From CAZGWE01 sp964529405 (GTDB lineage: Bacteria > Patescibacteriota > UBA1384 > XYA2-FULL-43-10 > 1-14-0-10-43-13), in NCBI GenBank assembly GCA_964529405.1, contig CAZGWE010000004.1:1-64000 (forward strand): a DNA stretch of 64,000 nt, written 5' to 3'. Positions within the stretch are counted from its first letter, which is position 1, and each line of letters begins with the position of its first letter. Below the pieces are notes generated by a model. The model ran no database searches and had not been told where the DNA came from. It worked only from the letters and a program-made list of their open reading frames with translations. Below, piece by piece: positions 40,348 through 49,989 of the stretch. The position numbers were made by a program, and so were the translations under genes.

Positions 40348-42459
40348 ATGTCAGAAAATGAGAATCTCACCAAAGTAACCGACACTTACGATGCGTCGAA
40401 AATTACCGTTCTCGAGGGTCTTGCGCCGGTTAGGAAGCGTCCGGGCATGTATATCGGTGGAACCGGCTTGGATGGCCTTCATCATCTGGTTTGGGAAATT
40501 GTTGATAATGCCATTGACGAAGCCATGGCCGGTTTTTGCACCGGGGTTGTTATTACTATTAATAATGACGGTTCAGTTTCAGTCGATGATAACGGTCGCG
40601 GCATTCCGGTTGATAAGCACAAAGCAACCGGCAAATCGGCACTTGAGACAATTTTGACTACCCTGCACGCCGGAGGTAAATTTGGCGATGGCGGCTACAA
40701 AGTTTCCGGCGGTTTGCATGGCGTGGGCGCTTCGGTTGTCAATGCTTTAAGTGTTTGGGTCAAGGCCGAGGTCAAGCGCGATGACAAACTTTATTTCCAG
40801 GAATTTGAGAAGGGGGTGGCCAAAACCGACGTTAAGGCGGTTGGAAAAGCAGACGGCACCGGCACAAAGATTACCTTCCTGCCCGACCCGGAAATATTTT
40901 CTAACACCGAGTTCTCGTTTAGTACTATCTTGACCCACTGTCGCCAGCAAGCCTATCTGACTAAGGGAGTGATGATAATAGTGAGGGATGAGAGAGATTC
41001 TAAAACCAAAAGCCAAGACTTCAAAAAGCAAAATTCAGATTCTAAAACCGAGACAGAGAATAGCGGCGGCGAAGCCGGGGAAGAAGCAGGGAAGATTCTC
41101 GAAGAGAATGACGACGAAGTCCGGACCGGGCGGGGCAATTTAGCCGGAGAGGGCGAAGGGAATCAAGAGAGGGTTGGCAAACAGGAATACTCTTTCTATT
41201 TTGAAGGAGGTATCGCTTCTTATGTGCGCCACATCAATAAAAACCGCGAACCGCTCAACAATCCCCCGATGTATATAGAAAAGGAACAAAGCAATGTTAA
41301 TGTTGAAATCGCCCTGGCTTACACCGACGATTTCAAGGAGCACGTTTACTCCTTTGCTAACAACATTTTTACGCCGGAGGGCGGAACCCATCTGACGGGT
41401 TTCAGGACTGCCTTGACGCGTGTTGTCAATATTTATGCCCTTAAGAATAATTTAATAAAAGGAACAGCCCTGACTGGCGAGGATGTCCGGGAAGGTTTAA
41501 CGGCCGTCATCTCCGTTAAACTGCGCGACCCTCAATTTGAGGGTCAAACCAAGGCCAAACTTGGCAATACGGAGGTGAGGACAATTGTTGATTCGGTCAC
41601 CGGCGAGGCCTTGACGATTTATCTAGAAGAAAATCCCAATGAAGCCAGAAAAATTATCGACAAATGTTCGCTCTCGGCCCGAGCCAGGCTTGCGGCCAAA
41701 GCGGCCAGGGACACAATCATTCGTAAAGGCGCGCTTGACGGCATGACTCTGCCGGGCAAATTAGCCGATTGCTCAACCAAAGACCCGAAGCGAACGGAAA
41801 TGTATATCGTCGAGGGCGACTCGGCCGGCGGTTCCGCCAAACAGGGCAGGGACCGGTCGTTCCAGGCAATTTTGCCTTTGCGCGGTAAAATTTTAAATGT
41901 TGAAAGGGCCAGGCTTGACCGGATGCTCTCATCCGATGAGATTAAAGCCCTAATTGTTGCTTTGGGTATTGGCATCGGGGAAGAAATTAATTATGCCAAA
42001 TTGCGTTACGATCGGATTATTATTATGACTGATGCCGATGTTGACGGCGCCCACATTCGAACACTTCTCTTAACCTTTTTCTTCAGGAACTTTCCCGATC
42101 TTCTTGGCGACGGCCACATTTATATTGCCCAACCGCCGCTTTTTTCCATCTCTAAAGGCAAAGATAAATATTGGGTCTATTCCGATGCAGAGCGCGATGA
42201 AATTGTCCGCCGGATTAAAAAAGGTAAAACCGATAGCGCCGGCATCTCGATACAACGCTACAAAGGTCTGGGCGAAATGAATCCGACGCAGCTTTGGGAC
42301 ACGACCATGAACCCGGAGAATCGGATCTTGTGGCGCGTGACAATAGATGATGCCGAGAAAGCCGATGAAGTTTTTACTATGCTAATGGGCGACCAGGTAC
42401 CGCCAAGAAAAAAGTTTATCCAAACCAGGGCCAAAACAGTGCAGAATTTAGACGCCTAA
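40348..42459 (+). CDS. gyrB: DNA gyrase subunit B
   Basis: 703 aa from ATG 40348. ATPase subunit of gyrase. GHKL fold: EIVDNAIDEAMAG, DNGRGIPV, and GGLHGVGASVVNALS; transducer region; Toprim with EGDSAGGSAKQGRDR and DADVDGAHI; C-terminal RYKGLGEMNP. About 64 extra residues (around 214-277), low in complexity and rich in Lys, Glu, Gly and Asp, sit between IIVRDER and EYSFYFEGGI. Relatives are near 640 aa. Followed 29 nt later by gyrA. Confidence 0.97.
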   Translation: MSENENLTKVTDTYDASKITVLEGLAPVRKRPGMYIGGTGLDGLHHLVWEIVDNAIDEAMAGFCTGVVITINNDGSVSVDDNGRGIPVDKHKATGKSALETILTTLHAGGKFGDGGYKVSGGLHGVGASVVNALSVWVKAEVKRDDKLYFQEFEKGVAKTDVKAVGKADGTGTKITFLPDPEIFSNTEFSFSTILTHCRQQAYLTKGVMIIVRDERDSKTKSQDFKKQNSDSKTETENSGGEAGEEAGKILEENDDEVRTGRGNLAGEGEGNQERVGKQEYSFYFEGGIASYVRHINKNREPLNNPPMYIEKEQSNVNVEIALAYTDDFKEHVYSFANNIFTPEGGTHLTGFRTALTRVVNIYALKNNLIKGTALTGEDVREGLTAVISVKLRDPQFEGQTKAKLGNTEVRTIVDSVTGEALTIYLEENPNEARKIIDKCSLSARARLAAKAARDTIIRKGALDGMTLPGKLADCSTKDPKRTEMYIVEGDSAGGSAKQGRDRSFQAILPLRGKILNVERARLDRMLSSDEIKALIVALGIGIGEEINYAKLRYDRIIIMTDADVDGAHIRTLLLTFFFRNFPDLLGDGHIYIAQPPLFSISKGKDKYWVYSDAERDEIVRRIKKGKTDSAGISIQRYKGLGEMNPTQLWDTTMNPENRILWRVTIDDAEKADEVFTMLMGDQVPPRKKFIQTRAKTVQNLDA

Positions 42460-42488
42460 CCATTTTAAATCACTTAGGGTTTTAAAAA

Positions 42489-45488
42489 ATGTCAGACGAA
42501 AACGAGAAAATTGAGGAAATAGCCGAGCCGGAGGCCGCGGAAACTTATGACCCAAATATCGGCAGGCTAAAACCGCGCGATTTGACTGTGGAGATGGAGA
42601 CCTCCTACCTTGATTATGCCATGAGCGTTATTGTTTCGCGGGCACTTCCGGATGTCCGGGACGGTTTGAAGCCCGTCCACCGGCGCGTAATTTATGCTAT
42701 GCATGATACCGGCTTGCGTCACAACGTTAAACATCGAAAATCGGCCAAGGTGGTTGGCGAGGTAATCGGCAACTACCACCCGCACGGCGATATTGCGGTT
42801 TATGATACCCTGGTCCGCATGGCCCAAGATTTTTCAATGCGCTACCCGTTGGTTGACGGCCAGGGCAACTTCGGCTCAATGGACGGCGATTCAGCTGCTG
42901 CTATGCGATACACGGAGTGCCGCATGACCGCGCTTGCCGAAGAGATGGTTCTTGATATTGACAAAGATACTGTCAATTGGCAGGACAACTATGACGGTTC
43001 AACTCGGGAACCCCAAGTTTTGCCGGCTCGCGTACCGCAACTTTTGCTCAATGGCGCCATGGGCATTGCCGTCGGTATGGCAACAAATATCCCGCCCCAC
43101 AATTTGAGAGAACTGTGTGAAGGTGTCATACACGTCGTTGATAATCCTAACGCAACGATTGACGAAGTGATGAAATTTATCAAAGGCCCCGATTTTCCGA
43201 CCGGCGGCAACATCTACAATATTGATGACATTAAAACGGCTTATGCGACAGGCAAGGGCAAAATTTTGATGCGGGCTAAGGCCGATATCGAAGAAACCAA
43301 GAGAGGTTTTCGCATTATTATCACGGAAATTCCTTTTCAGGTTAATAAAGCCAGCATGATCGAAAAGATGGCTGAATTGGTTAAGAATAAGCGGCTTGAC
43401 GGGATTTCCGATCTGCGCGATGAATCGGACCGTCACGGCGTCCGGGTCGTCATCGAGCTGAAACCCAATTCTTATCCCAAGAAAGTCTTGAATAAGCTCT
43501 TTGAGCTGACACAGATGCAGACTGCTTTTCATGTCAATCTTTTGGCGTTGACTCCCGACCTTGAACCGAGAGTAATGACACTGATTGACGTTTGCCGTTT
43601 CTATATAGAGCATCGCAAGGAAGTTATTAAGAGACGCTCCGAGTATGAGTTGAAAAAAGCTAAAGAGAGGGCTCATATCCTGGAAGGCTTAAAGATTGCC
43701 TTGGATAACATTGATGAAGTTATCAATACCATCAGGGCCTCCGAAAATCGCGAAGCAGCGCAGAAGAACTTAATGCAGAAATTTAATCTCTCCGATCTTC
43801 AAGCCGGCGCCATTCTTGATATGCGCCTTTCCGCCCTAGCCGCCCTTGAGAGAAAACGGGTTGAAGAAGAGTATGAAGAAGTATTACGAACTATTGCCTA
43901 TCTTGAAGATCTTCTGGTCCATCCGGAAAAAATTCTTGGCGTGATCAAGAAAGATTTACAAGAAGTGGCCGATAAGTACGGCGATAAACGCCGGACAACA
44001 ATCGTTCCCGGGGTTCTGGGCGAATTTAAAGCCGAGGATTTGATTCCCGATGAACAGGTTATTGTCTCGTTATCACGAAGCAATTATGTCAAGCGCCAAG
44101 AGGTTGATACCTATAAAAAGCAGATTCGGGGCGGTGTTGGCGTGGTTGGTATGGCAACCAAAGAGGACGATATAATAGACTATCTGTCTTGTGCCAACAC
44201 CCACGACGATATCTATTTCTTCACGGATCGCGGCCGGGTTTTTAAGAGCAAGGTTTACGAATTGCCCGCAACTTCAAGGTTGTCGAAAGGTACTCCGATT
44301 GTCAATATCATACAAATTATGCCAAAAGAAAAAGTAACGGCGATTTTGACGGTGCCAAAGGGTAAAAACAACAACCATTTCTTCATTATGGGAACCCGGG
44401 ACGGCCAGATCAAAAAAACAGAAATAGAAAAGTATGACAACATAAGAAAAACCGGCATTATTGCCATCGGTTTAAAAGGTAATGATGAGCTCAAATGGGT
44501 GAAAACTTCAACGGGTAATGATGTCATAGTTGAAGTTTCGGAAAAAGGCCAAGCCATCTGTTACCATGAAGTCGAAGTCAGGTCGATGGGCCGGAGCGCG
44601 TCCGGAGTGACCGGCATGAGGCTTAAGAAAGACGACAAGGTTATGGCACTGGATATTGTTAGCCCGCAGCAGTATGTTTTTGATGAGAATGAAAAAAATA
44701 TCCAAAAAGGCCCCGATATGCTGGTTGTTCTTGAAAACGGTTTTGGCAAGAGGACCAAGCTGGGCTATTTTCATCTCCAAAAACGCGGCGGCTACGGCAT
44801 AAGGGCGGCCAATTGTACCGAAAAAACGGGCAACCTGATTGGTATGAATATATCATACAGTGATGCCGGCGATGTTGTTCTTGCTTCGCAAAAAGGTCAA
44901 TTTATTCGGATGGAGATGAAAAACATAAAACGGCTTGGCCGGGATACGCAAGGCGTGACACTGATGAAATTGCGGTCGGGTGATGGGGTTGCTTCGGTGG
45001 CCCTGATTGTGGATGGCAAGGAGGACAATTTGGGTTCTGGTTCTGAAAATACAAGCGGAGGGCAGGACAGCACAAAAACCGGCCTTAAAGTAGAGCAAGC
45101 CGCTGCGGAAGGCGGAAAATCTGCCAAAATAACTCCGGAATCAGAAGGTGACAGGAGTCAAAACGAAGATGCGGGTTCCGACGCCGTCACCAGCGGGTTA
45201 AAAATCCATAGTTATGAAAAAGCCAAGATAGCCATAAATCTTGCTGACATATCGGGACGCCGCCACTCTTTATTAAATAAACCGGGCTCAAATCGAATTG
45301 AGCCGGAACAGCCGGCAGAAAAAGGCGAAGAGAGGGAAGCCCCCGATGCCAACCGGGCAAGTTCGCTCCACGTCCAGTCGTACAGCAATAACGTGATTGT
45401 TAATGGTGAAGAGGGTAGGGAGCAGCAAAAACCCCAGAACCCGCCCGTGACTAAAGACCCCGTCAATTATTGGGGCGGCAAAAAGTAA
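42489..45488 (+). CDS. gyrA: DNA gyrase subunit A with long disordered tail
   Basis: 999 aa. Catalytic Y141 in AAAMRYTEC cleaves DNA; the winged helix and QGNFGS boxes are normal. The C-terminal beta-pinwheel contains a GyrA box as QKRGGYG, supporting gyrase rather than topoisomerase IV. Position 102 in HPHGDIAVYD, equivalent to E. coli Ser83, is Ile, a change linked to quinolone resistance elsewhere. From about residue 845 the protein carries an extra ~155-residue Ser/Glu/Gly-rich tail ending VNYWGGKK; typical GyrA is 820-880 aa. Confidence 0.97.
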   Translation: MSDENEKIEEIAEPEAAETYDPNIGRLKPRDLTVEMETSYLDYAMSVIVSRALPDVRDGLKPVHRRVIYAMHDTGLRHNVKHRKSAKVVGEVIGNYHPHGDIAVYDTLVRMAQDFSMRYPLVDGQGNFGSMDGDSAAAMRYTECRMTALAEEMVLDIDKDTVNWQDNYDGSTREPQVLPARVPQLLLNGAMGIAVGMATNIPPHNLRELCEGVIHVVDNPNATIDEVMKFIKGPDFPTGGNIYNIDDIKTAYATGKGKILMRAKADIEETKRGFRIIITEIPFQVNKASMIEKMAELVKNKRLDGISDLRDESDRHGVRVVIELKPNSYPKKVLNKLFELTQMQTAFHVNLLALTPDLEPRVMTLIDVCRFYIEHRKEVIKRRSEYELKKAKERAHILEGLKIALDNIDEVINTIRASENREAAQKNLMQKFNLSDLQAGAILDMRLSALAALERKRVEEEYEEVLRTIAYLEDLLVHPEKILGVIKKDLQEVADKYGDKRRTTIVPGVLGEFKAEDLIPDEQVIVSLSRSNYVKRQEVDTYKKQIRGGVGVVGMATKEDDIIDYLSCANTHDDIYFFTDRGRVFKSKVYELPATSRLSKGTPIVNIIQIMPKEKVTAILTVPKGKNNNHFFIMGTRDGQIKKTEIEKYDNIRKTGIIAIGLKGNDELKWVKTSTGNDVIVEVSEKGQAICYHEVEVRSMGRSASGVTGMRLKKDDKVMALDIVSPQQYVFDENEKNIQKGPDMLVVLENGFGKRTKLGYFHLQKRGGYGIRAANCTEKTGNLIGMNISYSDAGDVVLASQKGQFIRMEMKNIKRLGRDTQGVTLMKLRSGDGVASVALIVDGKEDNLGSGSENTSGGQDSTKTGLKVEQAAAEGGKSAKITPESEGDRSQNEDAGSDAVTSGLKIHSYEKAKIAINLADISGRRHSLLNKPGSNRIEPEQPAEKGEEREAPDANRASSLHVQSYSNNVIVNGEEGREQQKPQNPPVTKDPVNYWGGKK

Positions 45489-45552
45489 CGCTTTAAACCA
45501 AAAATTACCTTTTAATCACCTTAATACTTCTTTAATCCGCAGATTCTCTGCC

Positions 45553-45581
45553 TTGCTTTTTCGTAAAAAAAATTGTATGAT
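45553..45581 (+). promoter_or_regulatory. Putative infB promoter
   Basis: TTGCTT, 17-nt spacer, TATGAT; start expected about 55 nt before the infB ATG. Confidence 0.4.
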
Positions 45582-45644
45582 AAAAAGATCTGATAATTTT
45601 TAGATATCCGGTTTGGGTGTTCCGATAAGCGAGTGATTTAGATT

Positions 45645-47546
45645 ATGGCGCAATTCAATCGAAGAAAAAATTATAGCAACAAAACTCACCGGACCAAGAA
45701 CAGGCCGGCTTCTTTTGTTGTCCCAACCGTGGCTTCATATAACCAGGCAAACGAAATACCTGCTGAAAAAAGAAAAATCTCCATTCCTGAAGTTGTGACG
45801 GTTAAAAATTTTGCCGATACCGCCGGTTTGCCCGTGACCAGAGTAATTTCGGAGTTAATGAAAAACGGGGTTCTGGCGACAATCAACCAGTCAATTGACT
45901 TTGATACCGCTTCCATTATCGGAGACGATTTGGGCGTCGAAATAGAACTCGAGAGCGTTAAGAAAAACTCGGTCAAGAGCCAAGCCAAAATAGAAGCGGA
46001 TGAAAGTAAATTCATCCCCCGCCCCCCGGTTGTGACTATTATGGGACACGTTGACCACGGCAAGACAACCCTCTTGGATAGTATCCGGCAAAGCCATGTG
46101 GTGGAGGGCGAATCGGGGGGAATTACCCAGCACATCTCAGCTTACCAGGTAGTACTTGAAAACCCCAAGAATCCGGAAATAAAAAATAGAAAAATCACTT
46201 TCATTGATACCCCCGGCCATGCCGCTTTCTCGGCTATGCGCGAGCACGGGGCGACCATTACGGATATGGTGGTGCTGATTGTGGCCGCGAATGACGGAGT
46301 TATGCCTCAAACGATAGAGGTTATTGAAAGCGCTACAAGACAGAATGTGCCAATCATTGTGGCTATAAATAAAGTTGACTTGCCCGACGCCGACATTATG
46401 AAGGTAAAACAGCAATTGACCGAGTTTGGTCTGGTTGCTGAAGACTGGGGCGGCAAAACTATTATGGTGCCGGTTTCAGCCAAGACTGGCCAGGGTATTG
46501 ATGATTTATTGGAGATGATCCTTTTGCAAGCCGATCTGATGGAGCTGAAAGCCAACCCCTTGAACCGAGCGACCGGTGTTGTTATTGAATCGCATATGGA
46601 AAAAGGAGCTGGCCCGTCGGCCCTTGTTCTGATCGAAAACGGCACAATCTGCCAGGGCGATTTGATTGCTATTGGTTCAGCTTGGGGCAGGGTTAGAATT
46701 CTGGAAGATTTTGCCGGTAGAAAAATCAAAGAAGCCGGTCCTAGTTTTCCGGTCAGAATAGCCGGTCTCAAATCTATGCCGACATTCGGCGATCGCCTGC
46801 TTGTTTTCGATAATGAGAAAGAAAGCAAAGATGCGGCCTCTAAATCGGAAAGGTTTACTTCCACTCTTCGGATTGCGACTGCAAAGAAGATCGGCGGAGA
46901 GAAAAACGAGGGGCAGGAAAAGATTCAAAAAATTGAATTGCGGTTGATTATCAAGTGCGACGCGGCAGGTTCCCTGGAAGCGATCAAAAAGTCTTTTAAA
47001 GAAATTGAAAACGAGGAAGTTTCAGTCAAAATTATCTCCGAGGGAGTCGGCCCTATCTCCGAGTCGGATGTTACTCTTGCCCAGGCGACCAACGCCCAAG
47101 TGTACGGCTTCAGGGTCAAAGAGTTGATGGCGGCCAAAAAAATTGCCGAGACTGAAAGCATTGCTATCAAAACTTTTGATGTCATTTACAAACTTATTGA
47201 TGATGTCAAGACGACCCTTTCTGTTTTATTGCCGCCGGAAATAATTGAGGAAGAAACGGGCAAATTGGCCGTACTTGGTATTTTTCGCGATGACCGCAAA
47301 GGCTTTGTTTTGGGCGGACGCGCCTTGTCCGGCAAATTTGGCCTTGGCGACGAGGTTAAAGTCCTGCAGAATAATAACGAAAAATACCGCGGTAAGATTC
47401 TCTCCGTTCGCCATGAAAAAAATGAAATAAAGGAGTGCAATACGGGTATGGAGTGCGGCTTGGGATTGCCGCCATTTGCAAACGTGGCAGTGGGCGATAC
47501 AGTTGTCGCTTTCAAAACAACCCGAAAAGAACGGGTCATCGAATAA
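45645..47546 (+). CDS. infB: Translation initiation factor IF-2
   Basis: 633 aa. GTPase that brings formyl-Met-tRNA to the 30S subunit. The short basic N-terminus is followed by an IF2_N domain (ITIPEVVTVKNFADTAG-like region with VISELMKNGVLATINQ), then the G domain: GHVDHGKTTLLD, DTPGHAAF, NKVD and SAKTGQG, followed by beta-barrel domains and the C-terminal initiator-tRNA-binding domain ending VVAFKTTRKERVIE. Compact: no long repetitive N-terminal region. Its stop overlaps the cca start (TAATG). Confidence 0.97.
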   Translation: MAQFNRRKNYSNKTHRTKNRPASFVVPTVASYNQANEIPAEKRKISIPEVVTVKNFADTAGLPVTRVISELMKNGVLATINQSIDFDTASIIGDDLGVEIELESVKKNSVKSQAKIEADESKFIPRPPVVTIMGHVDHGKTTLLDSIRQSHVVEGESGGITQHISAYQVVLENPKNPEIKNRKITFIDTPGHAAFSAMREHGATITDMVVLIVAANDGVMPQTIEVIESATRQNVPIIVAINKVDLPDADIMKVKQQLTEFGLVAEDWGGKTIMVPVSAKTGQGIDDLLEMILLQADLMELKANPLNRATGVVIESHMEKGAGPSALVLIENGTICQGDLIAIGSAWGRVRILEDFAGRKIKEAGPSFPVRIAGLKSMPTFGDRLLVFDNEKESKDAASKSERFTSTLRIATAKKIGGEKNEGQEKIQKIELRLIIKCDAAGSLEAIKKSFKEIENEEVSVKIISEGVGPISESDVTLAQATNAQVYGFRVKELMAAKKIAETESIAIKTFDVIYKLIDDVKTTLSVLLPPEIIEEETGKLAVLGIFRDDRKGFVLGGRALSGKFGLGDEVKVLQNNNEKYRGKILSVRHEKNEIKECNTGMECGLGLPPFANVAVGDTVVAFKTTRKERVIE

Positions 47547-48952
47547 TGTGCTACCGGATAAATAAATTAGATCTAAAAAATAAATATTCTTTGCCTGAAA
47601 CAATAGTTCGCCTGGCGGAAACAGTCAAAAAGGCCGGGGGAAGAGCGGTTCTGGTTGGCGGTTATGTTCGCGATCTTATTTTGTGCGAACTGGGTTTCCC
47701 GGTTGAACCTAAAGACCCTGATATTGAAGTTTATCGTCTTGATCCGGATAAATTGCGCCAAATTCTTGGCCGGTTTGGGACGATCAACGAGGTCGGGGCG
47801 GCCTTTAGCGTTTTTAAAATTAACGGGCTTGATGTTTCGATTCCGCGAAGTGATTCAAAGGTGAAAGAAGGACACCGCGGCTTTATAATTGACGGCAATC
47901 CTAATATGACTTTTGCCGAAGCTGCCGGACGGCGCGATTTTACGGTTAATGCAATCGGGCTGGATCCGTTAAGCGGTGAAATTTTGGATGAGCACAACGG
48001 TATTCGAGATCTGAAACAAAAGGTTTTGCGCGCGGTTGACGAGAAATTTTTTGGCGACGACCCTTTGCGGGTGCTGCGGGCGATGCAGTTTACTGCTCGT
48101 TTTGAATTTAAAATCGAGGCGAAGACAGCTGAAATTTGTCGAAATTTAAACCTTGAAGAGTTATCAAAAGAGCGGGTTGGCGAAGAGTGGAAAAAATTGC
48201 TTCTTCTTTCCAAACACCCAAGTATTGGCTTGAATGTGGCCAGGGACCTATTAATTATTGAAAAACTGCATCCGGAATTAAAAGCATTGATAGGAACTCC
48301 TCAAAATCCAAGATGGCACCCTGAGGGTGATGTTTGGATACACACACTTGGTGTCTTAGACCAAGCGACGCACATTAAAGAAAAACAAAAACTTAACTAC
48401 GAAAAATCTTTAGTTCTAATGCTGGCTGCGCTTACCCATGATCTTGGTAAGCCGACGACAACAAGGGGGGTTAACGGCAAGATCGTTTCTTATGGCCATG
48501 CTAAGGCGGGCGTTGCTCCGGCAGAGAGCCTGATGCGTTCTTTTTGCATTTCAGAATCGATCGTAGCGCGTGTCATTCCTGTCATCCGTGAACATATGTT
48601 TCAGGTTTTTAATAGAGAAATATCTGATTCCAGCGTTAGGAAATTGGCCAATCGGTTATCGCCGGCTACGATCGAGGAGCTTGTTTGGCTAATCGAAGCT
48701 GATTGGTATGGGCGTGGCTTGCCGGATAGCGAATTTCCGAGCGTTGATGTTCTTCTGGATAAAGCCAGGAAACTTCATATCGATGAATCAGCACCTAAAC
48801 CATTGGTTTATGGCAGGCATTTAATCGAATTAGGCATGAAACCAGGTCCGGAATTCGGTCCAATTTTAAAACAACTCTTCGATGCTCAACTTGAGGGTAA
48901 GTTCGGAACGGTTGAGGAGGGCATTAAGTATTATCAGAAACACATTAAGTAA
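47546..48952 (+). CDS. cca: tRNA nucleotidyltransferase (CCA-adding type) with HD domain
   Basis: 468 aa from ATG 47546, which overlaps the infB stop by 1 nt. Class II head: LVGGYVRDLIL and DPDIEVY with metal-binding acids, GRRDFTVNAIG, and DPLRVLRAMQFTARF. The C-terminal half has an HD domain (LTHDLGKPTT and YGHAKAG). It builds or repairs the tRNA CCA end; the HD domain often has phosphatase activity. Whether it adds the full CCA or only part cannot be determined by eye. Confidence 0.9.
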   Translation: MCYRINKLDLKNKYSLPETIVRLAETVKKAGGRAVLVGGYVRDLILCELGFPVEPKDPDIEVYRLDPDKLRQILGRFGTINEVGAAFSVFKINGLDVSIPRSDSKVKEGHRGFIIDGNPNMTFAEAAGRRDFTVNAIGLDPLSGEILDEHNGIRDLKQKVLRAVDEKFFGDDPLRVLRAMQFTARFEFKIEAKTAEICRNLNLEELSKERVGEEWKKLLLLSKHPSIGLNVARDLLIIEKLHPELKALIGTPQNPRWHPEGDVWIHTLGVLDQATHIKEKQKLNYEKSLVLMLAALTHDLGKPTTTRGVNGKIVSYGHAKAGVAPAESLMRSFCISESIVARVIPVIREHMFQVFNREISDSSVRKLANRLSPATIEELVWLIEADWYGRGLPDSEFPSVDVLLDKARKLHIDESAPKPLVYGRHLIELGMKPGPEFGPILKQLFDAQLEGKFGTVEEGIKYYQKHIK

Positions 48953-49010
48953 GCACGCGTTGTGGAACTAATTCATCTTGCAGAGACCATGACCGTGTTT
49001 TTATCCGGTT

Positions 49011-49038
49011 TTTACTCCGTGATAATTTGTAGTATAAT
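49011..49038 (+). promoter_or_regulatory. Putative cdaA promoter
   Basis: TTTACT, 16-nt spacer, perfect TATAAT at 49033-49038, 35 nt before the chosen GTG start. Confidence 0.5.
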
Positions 49039-49073
49039 ATTAAGTGAACAGTTAATTGGAGAGGAATATAGGA

Positions 49074-49880
49074 GTGGAAACGTTTGCTGGAAAGATATTG
49101 GGTGTGTCAGAGAGGGCCGGCTACTTTATCGAAAACCTAAGGTTTAACCTTAGCCCGCTTTTTGTGCTTGATATTCTTATCGTCAGTATTCTCTTTTATT
49201 GGATTTATCTCTTTCTCAAAGAAACCAGGGCAATGAGAATACTTTATGGTTTACTTTTCATCGTTTTGCTTTTTGCTATTGGTAATTTATTAAATCTCAT
49301 ATTGCTTAATTGGATATTGAAAAGCTTGATGACCATGCTGGTGGTCGCTATACCGATCGTTTTTCAGCCGGAGCTTAGAACGGTCTTGGAAAAGGTTGGG
49401 AGGTCAAAATTTCTAGGGGAGATGATTTTCTCTCATGGCGACTCAAGCCAGATGGTCGGTGAAGTTGTGGCGGCGGCTATCCGTTTGGCTGAAAACAAAA
49501 TCGGCGCCCTGATTGTTATTCAACGCCAGACGGGACTTCGGGAATATGTTGATAACGGAGTCAAGATAAACGCTTCGGTTTCCGCGCCGCTGCTGACCTC
49601 GATATTTTTTCCCCGTTCGCCGCTCCATGACGGGGCCGTCATAATTATTCATAACAAAATTATCTCCGCCCGATCAACACTACCCGTGTCCGATGCCAGG
49701 TTGAGCGCCGATCTTGGTATGCGGCATAAGGCCGGAGTCGGCATTACCGAGAATTCGGACGCGCTTGCCCTGATTGTTTCCGAGGAGAGCGGTTATATTT
49801 CACTGGCAGTCGGCGGTAAACTGGAGAGAAGGATGGCCGAAGATCGGCTTAGGAACAGATTGTCGGCCTTGATGAGATAA
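49074..49880 (+). CDS. cdaA: Membrane diadenylate cyclase CdaA
   Basis: 268 aa from GTG 49074 (GGAGAGG upstream); a TTG start six codons earlier is possible. Three N-terminal transmembrane helices lead to the DAC domain, with DGA motif in SPLHDGAVIII and the RHR motif as MRHKAGVGI, where the usual RHRAA is RHKAG. It makes c-di-AMP from two ATP. The YbbR-domain gene (cdaR) that follows is its standard partner. c-di-AMP controls osmolyte and potassium balance and cell wall homeostasis; a LysM/M23 wall enzyme lies next. Confidence 0.93.
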   Translation: METFAGKILGVSERAGYFIENLRFNLSPLFVLDILIVSILFYWIYLFLKETRAMRILYGLLFIVLLFAIGNLLNLILLNWILKSLMTMLVVAIPIVFQPELRTVLEKVGRSKFLGEMIFSHGDSSQMVGEVVAAAIRLAENKIGALIVIQRQTGLREYVDNGVKINASVSAPLLTSIFFPRSPLHDGAVIIIHNKIISARSTLPVSDARLSADLGMRHKAGVGITENSDALALIVSEESGYISLAVGGKLERRMAEDRLRNRLSALMR

Positions 49881-49892
49881 AATAAGTTAGAA

Positions 49893-49985
49893 GCGCGGAA
49901 GCATTAAGCGTTAAAGTATTGAGGAGAAAAACCCATAATAGATTTTCATTCAATACTCTTTCATGCTTAGTGCTTTCACTCTAAT
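49893..49985 (+). repeat. Imperfect inverted repeat upstream of cdaR
   Basis: Left arm GCGCGGAAGCATTAAGCGTT and right arm CAATACTCTTTCATGCTTAG plus TGCTTTCACT pair over about 30 nt. The right arm shares CTTAGTGCTTTCAC with the element before uvrA. Confidence 0.65.
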
Positions 49986-49989
49986 CCAA

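Noticed and set aside
42999..43676. 225-aa minus-strand open frame inside gyrA
   Set aside because: Antisense shadow of conserved gyrA sequence.
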